Assembly: GCA_001899525.1 (NCBI GenBank)
Contig: MKVY01000028.1
Span: 10,175-46,753 of the forward strand
Direction of reading: 5' to 3'
From: Rhizobiales bacterium 65-9
Lineage (GTDB): Bacteria > Pseudomonadota > Alphaproteobacteria > Rhizobiales > Beijerinckiaceae
DNA length: 36,579 nucleotides
Of this stretch, positions 32,610 to 36,579 are shown in pieces. Position 1 is the first letter of the stretch, and the number at the start of each line of letters is the position of its first letter. The notes beneath the pieces were generated by a model. It was given only the letters and a program-made list of their open reading frames with translations, was not told the origin of the DNA and made no database searches. A program made the position numbers and the translations under genes.

Positions 32610-33791
32610 TCAGGAACTCGCGGCGGCGGGTCGCGGCAGCCGCCTTGTCAGCGGCGCGATCAGCGCGCCGAGGTCGAAGCGGGTGAGGTCGCCGCCGCGC
32701 CAGATCAGCCACGATCCAAGCCCGCCGCCGACGATCGGCGCGAGATAGGCCAGAGGAACCAGGGCCGGATTGTTGCCGATGGCCGCGACGGCGACGAAGC
32801 CCGCCCCGCGCACGAGCGTCATCGTCAGGATGGCGATCGCGATGCTCACGCCGCGCCCCTGGCGGGTGGTGCGCGCGGTGCCCAGCGCCGCGAACGCGAT
32901 GAGCGCGAAGGCGAGGGGATAGAGCGGCGAGCTCAGCCGGTCATGCAATTCGGCGCGATAGCGGCCGACGAGATTGGGCGGCTGTTTCGAGGGATCGGGA
33001 AACAGCAGCTCCCAGGTCGTCTGCTCGCGCGGCTTCTGGTAGGCCGCCTCGACGGCCGCGGCCATTTCGCTGAGATCGATCGCATAGCGGTCGAACGCGA
33101 CCACCGATGCGTCGCGCTGGCCGGCCGAGATGCGCTGCACGCTGCCTTTTTCCAGAATGAGATAGCTGCTTCCGTTCGCCTCGACGGTTTGCCCGCGCTC
33201 GGCGATATAGACGCTGACCTTTTCAGGGTCGCGCCGGTCCTGGATGAAAACGCCGCGCAGCGTCTGTCCGGCGCGCTCGCGATAATGGAACACGACGCCC
33301 TGATCGAGCGTCACGAACTGGCCTTCCTTGACGATGTTGGAGATGACGTCGGCCTGGATCTTGGTGAACAGGTCGCGCACGCCGCGGAAGCTCGCGGGCA
33401 TCACATAGATCGTCATGGCGGCGACGCTGATGCAGCAGAGCGCCGCGAGAATCGCCAGCGGCTTGAGGATGATCGAGGGCGGCGCGCCGGCCGCGCTCAT
33501 CACGATCAGCTCGCTGTCGCTGTTGAGCTTGTTGAGCGTGAAGATGCAGGCGATGAACAGGGCGACCGGGCCGATGATCGTCACGAGCGCCGGCAGCGTC
33601 AGCCCGGTGATCGCGAGGAACATCAGGATCGTCTGGCCCTTGGCGGTCAGCAGATCGAGCTCGCGCAGCGCCTGCGTGACCCAGATCACGGCGGTGAGCA
33701 CGAGCGTGCAGACGATCGTCGCCGCCAGCGCCATGCGGAACACATAACGCTCGATCAGGCCGAACCGGAGAAAACGCCACGCGCGCGACAA
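32610..33791 (-). CDS. lptF: LPS export ABC transporter permease LptF
   Basis: A 393-residue partner of LptG. Family motifs are [79 protein letters not shown] and the periplasmic [20 protein letters not shown]. The C-terminal helices have [18 protein letters not shown]. The start is not an ordinary ATG: the in-frame TTG at 33791 keeps the conserved IERYVFR segment, whereas the first convenient ATG (33734) falls inside it. A very long upstream extension to 34130 overlaps pepA on the other strand and looks non-coding. First gene of lptF-lptG-lptD-rsmA, divergent from pepA. Confidence 0.92.
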   Translation of the reverse strand: MSRAWRFLRFGLIERYVFRMALAATIVCTLVLTAVIWVTQALRELDLLTAKGQTILMFLAITGLTLPALVTIIGPVALFIACIFTLNKLNSDSELIVMSAAGAPPSIILKPLAILAALCCISVAAMTIYVMPASFRGVRDLFTKIQADVISNIVKEGQFVTLDQGVVFHYRERAGQTLRGVFIQDRRDPEKVSVYIAERGQTVEANGSSYLILEKGSVQRISAGQRDASVVAFDRYAIDLSEMAAAVEAAYQKPREQTTWELLFPDPSKQPPNLVGRYRAELHDRLSSPLYPLAFALIAFAALGTARTTRQGRGVSIAIAILTMTLVRGAGFVAVAAIGNNPALVPLAYLAPIVGGGLGSWLIWRGGDLTRFDLGALIAPLTRRLPRPAAASS

Positions 33792-33976
33792 GAACCCATC
33801 CAGCGATTGTCCGGCGGTGGGGTAACAAGCCGGAAGCGGGCGGACAAGAGCAGCGCCTTCCGGCGAAATCGGGGCGCCCTGATCGGTCCGTCGCCGCCGG
33901 CGGAACGACCGCGCCGGCAAATTGCGCTTTCCTCTCCGACTGCTGTAAGCCTTTTGGCGACAGAACCGAGGTCTCC

Positions 33977-35479
33977 ATGAGTCGAACCGTCCAGATCGCC
34001 GTCGCAGCGATACCGTCGAAGGCGAGCGGCGTGCTCGTGCTGTTGTGCGACGAGGCGCTCGATCTGGCGGAATCGGCCCGCAAGCTGATCGGTCCGGACG
34101 GAGAGGCGACGTTCCGCCGCGCCGCCGCAATCGAATCGTTCAAGGGCAAGGCGAACGCCGTGTTGTCGATCGCCGCCCCGGCGGGAACGTCGCTCGACCG
34201 CCTCGTTGTCGTGGGCATGGGCCCCGCCGCCGAGACGGGCGCGCAGGCCGCCGCGGCGCTCGGTGGCGCGATCGCCGGCGCGCTTGCGAAGGCGAAGGCG
34301 GCGACCGTGATTCTTGACCGCGCGAACGGCCCGCTCGGCGCGGAGGCGGCGGCCGACGCCGCGCTCGGCGCGATGCTGCGCGCCTATGCGTTCGACCGCT
34401 ACAAGACAAAGAAGAAGGGCGACGAGGCCGACGCGCCGACCTCCCTGAAGCTTACGCTCGGCGTCGCCGATCCAGCCGCCGTCAGGAAGGCGCTGCCGGC
34501 CAAGGAAGCGGTGGCGCAGGGCGTCATCCTCGCGCGCGACCTCGTCAACGAGCCGCCGAACGTGCTCGACCCGCCGACGTTCGCAAATCGCGTCAAGGAC
34601 TTGAAAAAAGTCGGGGTAGAGGTTGAAGTTCTTGGAGAAAAAGAACTCGCCAGGATCGGGGCCGGAGCCCTGCTCGGCGTCGGCCGCGGCTCCGAGAAGG
34701 AAACCCAGCTCGTGGTGATGCGATGGAACGGCGCTAAGAACGCCGGCGCGCCGCCGGTGGCCTTCGTCGGCAAGGGCGTGACCTTCGACACCGGCGGCAT
34801 CTCGATCAAGCCGGCCGGCGGCATGGAGGACATGAAGGGAGACATGGCCGGCGCCGCCTGCGTGACGGGCCTCATGCACGCGCTGGCTTCGCGCAAGGCG
34901 AAGGTGAATGCGGTCGGCGTCATCGGGCTTGTGGAGAACATGCCGGGCGGATCGGCCCAGCGGCCGGGCGACATCGTCACATCCCTGTCGGGCCAGACGA
35001 TCGAGATCATCAACACCGACGCCGAGGGCCGTCTGCTGCTCGCCGACGCCCTCTGGTATGTTCAGGATCGCTTCAAGCCGGCCTTCATGATCGATCTGGC
35101 GACGCTGACCGGCGCCTGCGTCGTGGCGCTCGGGAAGGAATACGCCGGCCTTTTCTCCAACAATGACGAATTGTCGGAGCGGCTCCACAAGGCGGGGCAG
35201 GAGACCGGCGACCGGGTGTGGCGCCTGCCGCTCGCGCCCGAATATGACAAGATGATGGATTCCAGGTTCGCCGACGTGAAGAATTCCGGCGGCCGGGAGG
35301 CCGGCGCCATCACCGCCGCGCAGTTCCTCCAGCGTTTCGTCAACAAGACCGCCTGGGCCCATCTGGACATCGCGGGCACGGCGATGGGGTCGCCGAAGAC
35401 CGAGATTTCGCAGGGCTGGAGCTCGGGCTTCGGCGTGCGCCTGCTCGACCGGCTGGTGGCGTCCTATTACGAAAGGTGA
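33977..35479 (+). CDS. pepA: Leucyl aminopeptidase PepA
   Basis: A 500-residue M17 cytosolic aminopeptidase that removes N-terminal residues using two metal ions. Metal and catalytic residues are visible: Lys266 and Asp271 in [19 protein letters not shown], Asp289 in [11 protein letters not shown], and Asp348, Glu350 and Arg352 in [14 protein letters not shown]. The C-terminal domain also carries [19 protein letters not shown] and [18 protein letters not shown] lies 5 bases before the ATG. It diverges from lptF across a 185-base spacer, the conserved rhizobial arrangement, with a weak possible promoter (TTGCGC-16-TGTAAG) at 33922-33949. tatA follows after 127 bases. Confidence 0.97.
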   Translation: MSRTVQIAVAAIPSKASGVLVLLCDEALDLAESARKLIGPDGEATFRRAAAIESFKGKANAVLSIAAPAGTSLDRLVVVGMGPAAETGAQAAAALGGAIAGALAKAKAATVILDRANGPLGAEAAADAALGAMLRAYAFDRYKTKKKGDEADAPTSLKLTLGVADPAAVRKALPAKEAVAQGVILARDLVNEPPNVLDPPTFANRVKDLKKVGVEVEVLGEKELARIGAGALLGVGRGSEKETQLVVMRWNGAKNAGAPPVAFVGKGVTFDTGGISIKPAGGMEDMKGDMAGAACVTGLMHALASRKAKVNAVGVIGLVENMPGGSAQRPGDIVTSLSGQTIEIINTDAEGRLLLADALWYVQDRFKPAFMIDLATLTGACVVALGKEYAGLFSNNDELSERLHKAGQETGDRVWRLPLAPEYDKMMDSRFADVKNSGGREAGAITAAQFLQRFVNKTAWAHLDIAGTAMGSPKTEISQGWSSGFGVRLLDRLVASYYER

Positions 35480-35606
35480 GGGTAAGGCGGCGAATCCCTC
35501 TTCATAGTCAGGGAGTCGGTTGCTTCGCCTTGTCTTGGCCCCTATCAGCCCCTAGGTTTCGGACGAGTTCGGGCGAAAGCCCGCTTTGGTTGAGGGAGGC
35601 CGCGTC

Positions 35607-35861
35607 ATGGGTGGCGCTAGCATTTGGCACTGGGTCGTTGTCGGCGTCGTCGTGATGCTTCTGTTCGGTCGCGGGAAGCTCTCCGAGCTGATGGGCGACG
35701 CTGCGAAGGGCATCAAGGCGTTCAAGAAGGGCATGGCCGACGATGAGGCGCAGGCGTCCGCGGACGCGGCCGCCGCGGCCGCCGCGGCTGGCTCTGGCAA
35801 GACGATCGATCATACGGCGCCGCAGCCGGCGAGCCAGTCCACCGCCAGCAAGGTGAGCTGA
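35607..35861 (+). CDS. tatA: Twin-arginine translocase subunit TatA
   Basis: An 84-residue TatA, which forms the variable-size element of the pathway exporting folded proteins. One N-terminal membrane segment ([18 protein letters not shown]) is followed by the FGRGK hinge and an amphipathic helix ([18 protein letters not shown]), then an Ala-rich tail. GGAGG lies 8 bases before the ATG at 35607, which selects it over an upstream in-frame start at 35586. tatB follows after an unusually wide 162-base spacer. Confidence 0.96.
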   Translation: MGGASIWHWVVVGVVVMLLFGRGKLSELMGDAAKGIKAFKKGMADDEAQASADAAAAAAAAGSGKTIDHTAPQPASQSTASKVS

Positions 35862-36023
35862 TCGCTTCAGGGCGCGGCGGCCAATCGTCGCTGCGCTCGC
35901 GCTCTGCCGCCGGCGCGGCGGCCCGAGGCCGCTGACGGGTTGAGTTCGCGCATGGAGCGGCGCATGGACAGATCGCTCCGCGAAACGGGTTCGCCGGAAT
36001 GACGATGCGGACAGTGGCTTCTC

Positions 36024-36554
36024 ATGTTTGACATTTCCTGGGGCGAGATGCTGCTGATCGGGGCGGCCGCCCTGATTTTCATCGGGCCGAAGGAACTGCC
36101 CGCGACGCTGCGGGCGCTTGGCCAGATGACGGGGAAGGTGCGCCGTATGGCCGGCGAGTTCCGCTCGCAGTTCGACGAGGCGATGCGCGAAGCGGATGTT
36201 CAGTCCATCCGCAAGGAATTCGAATCCATGAACGACGCGGCCTCGTCCACGTCGAGTTCGTTCAATCCAATCCAGACGATCCGGGACGAGATCAAGGGCG
36301 CGGTCGACAAGCCGGCCGCCGCCGCGGCGACGGGCGTCGCGGCCGGCGAGATCGCCGGCGCCGTATCGGACCCGCCTGCGGCCGAGCCGGCCTTGCCGCC
36401 GCCTGAAGCGCCGCCGGCCGTTGATGTCGCTTCCTTCGACGTCAGGCCGGAGACGCCCGCGCCCGTGACCGCGAGCGCCCCCCAGCCGGCTGACGGCGCG
36501 CCGGCTTACGACGTTTCGCCGCCGCGCGCCGAGCCTCAGAAGGACACTGCGTGA
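36024..36554 (+). CDS. tatB: Twin-arginine translocase subunit TatB
   Basis: A 176-residue TatB, which with TatC recognises twin-arginine signal peptides. The N-terminal segment MFDISWGEMLLIGAAALIFI followed by GPKELPATLRALGQ is diagnostic. The amphipathic helix VRRMAGEFRSQFDEAMREAD and a Pro/Ala-rich disordered tail (from about residue 95) follow. The ribosome site is weak. The stop overlaps the start of tatC as TGATG, so the two are coupled. Confidence 0.95.
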   Translation: MFDISWGEMLLIGAAALIFIGPKELPATLRALGQMTGKVRRMAGEFRSQFDEAMREADVQSIRKEFESMNDAASSTSSSFNPIQTIRDEIKGAVDKPAAAAATGVAAGEIAGAVSDPPAAEPALPPPEAPPAVDVASFDVRPETPAPVTASAPQPADGAPAYDVSPPRAEPQKDTA

Positions 36555-36579
36555 TGGCCGACGACAAGACGCCGGCCAA
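36554..36579 (+). CDS. tatC: Twin-arginine translocase subunit TatC (first codons only)
   Basis: Only eight complete codons (MADDKTPA) are inside the window. The ATG shares one base with the tatB stop. The identity rests on the conserved tatA-tatB-tatC order; nothing in the visible residues is diagnostic by itself. Confidence 0.6.

Overview
The window is GC-rich, tightly packed chromosomal DNA from an alphaproteobacterium. It most likely belongs to the Hyphomicrobiales (Rhizobiales), possibly a Beijerinckiaceae- or Methylocystaceae-type organism. The order is inferred from the protein types (LptD, TatA, MltG, YicC and LptF/G of rhizobial style), the pepA/lptFGD/rsmA/gmk/yicC/mltG/fabF/acpP/fabG/fabD gene order, and a rhizobial-style palindromic intergenic repeat. 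The genus cannot be fixed from what is visible. No rRNA, tRNA, CRISPR array, transposase or integrase was seen, and no gene-free stretch exceeds 300 bases.

Region 1 (1-12010) is part of a type VI secretion system (T6SS) locus. On the minus strand, in transcription order, lie tssA, tssB, tssC, hcp (tssD), tssE, tssF and tssG, with tssG cut by the window edge. On the plus strand, starting divergently from tssA, lie vgrG (tssI), a DUF6931-type protein, and tagH, an FHA-domain protein with a long proline-rich linker. Together these encode the contractile sheath (TssB/C), the tube (Hcp), the spike (VgrG), most baseplate proteins (TssE/F/G), the assembly cap (TssA) and a regulatory FHA protein. The membrane complex (TssJ/L/M), TssK and the ClpV ATPase are not in the window and presumably lie to the left. 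TssA carries a duplicated C-terminal module, and a strong 16-bp hairpin sits between tssC and hcp.

Region 2 (12031-16130) is a minus-strand ABC importer operon: ATPase, periplasmic binding protein, then two permeases. A palindromic repeat element lies between the binding-protein gene and the permease genes. The substrate is not evident. Region 3 (16340-18118) holds a TPR-repeat methyltransferase facing a small cysteine-rich, metallothionein-like protein.

Region 4 (18252-24855) is the type II fatty acid synthesis cluster fabD, fabG, acpP and fabF. It is interrupted between fabG and acpP by a large PpkA-like Ser/Thr kinase (kinase domain, membrane segment, tandem-repeat coiled coil, FGE-sulfatase domain lacking the catalytic cysteine context) and by a secreted DUF4399 protein. 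The kinase is a plausible partner of TagH even though it sits about 8 kb from the T6SS block.

Region 5 (24964-36579) is cell-envelope housekeeping. mltG, yicC and gmk are on plus, and rsmA, lptD, lptG and lptF are on minus. pepA is on plus, followed by tatA, tatB and the first codons of tatC. The surA and pdxA genes usually found between lptD and rsmA are absent here: only 66 bases separate the two.
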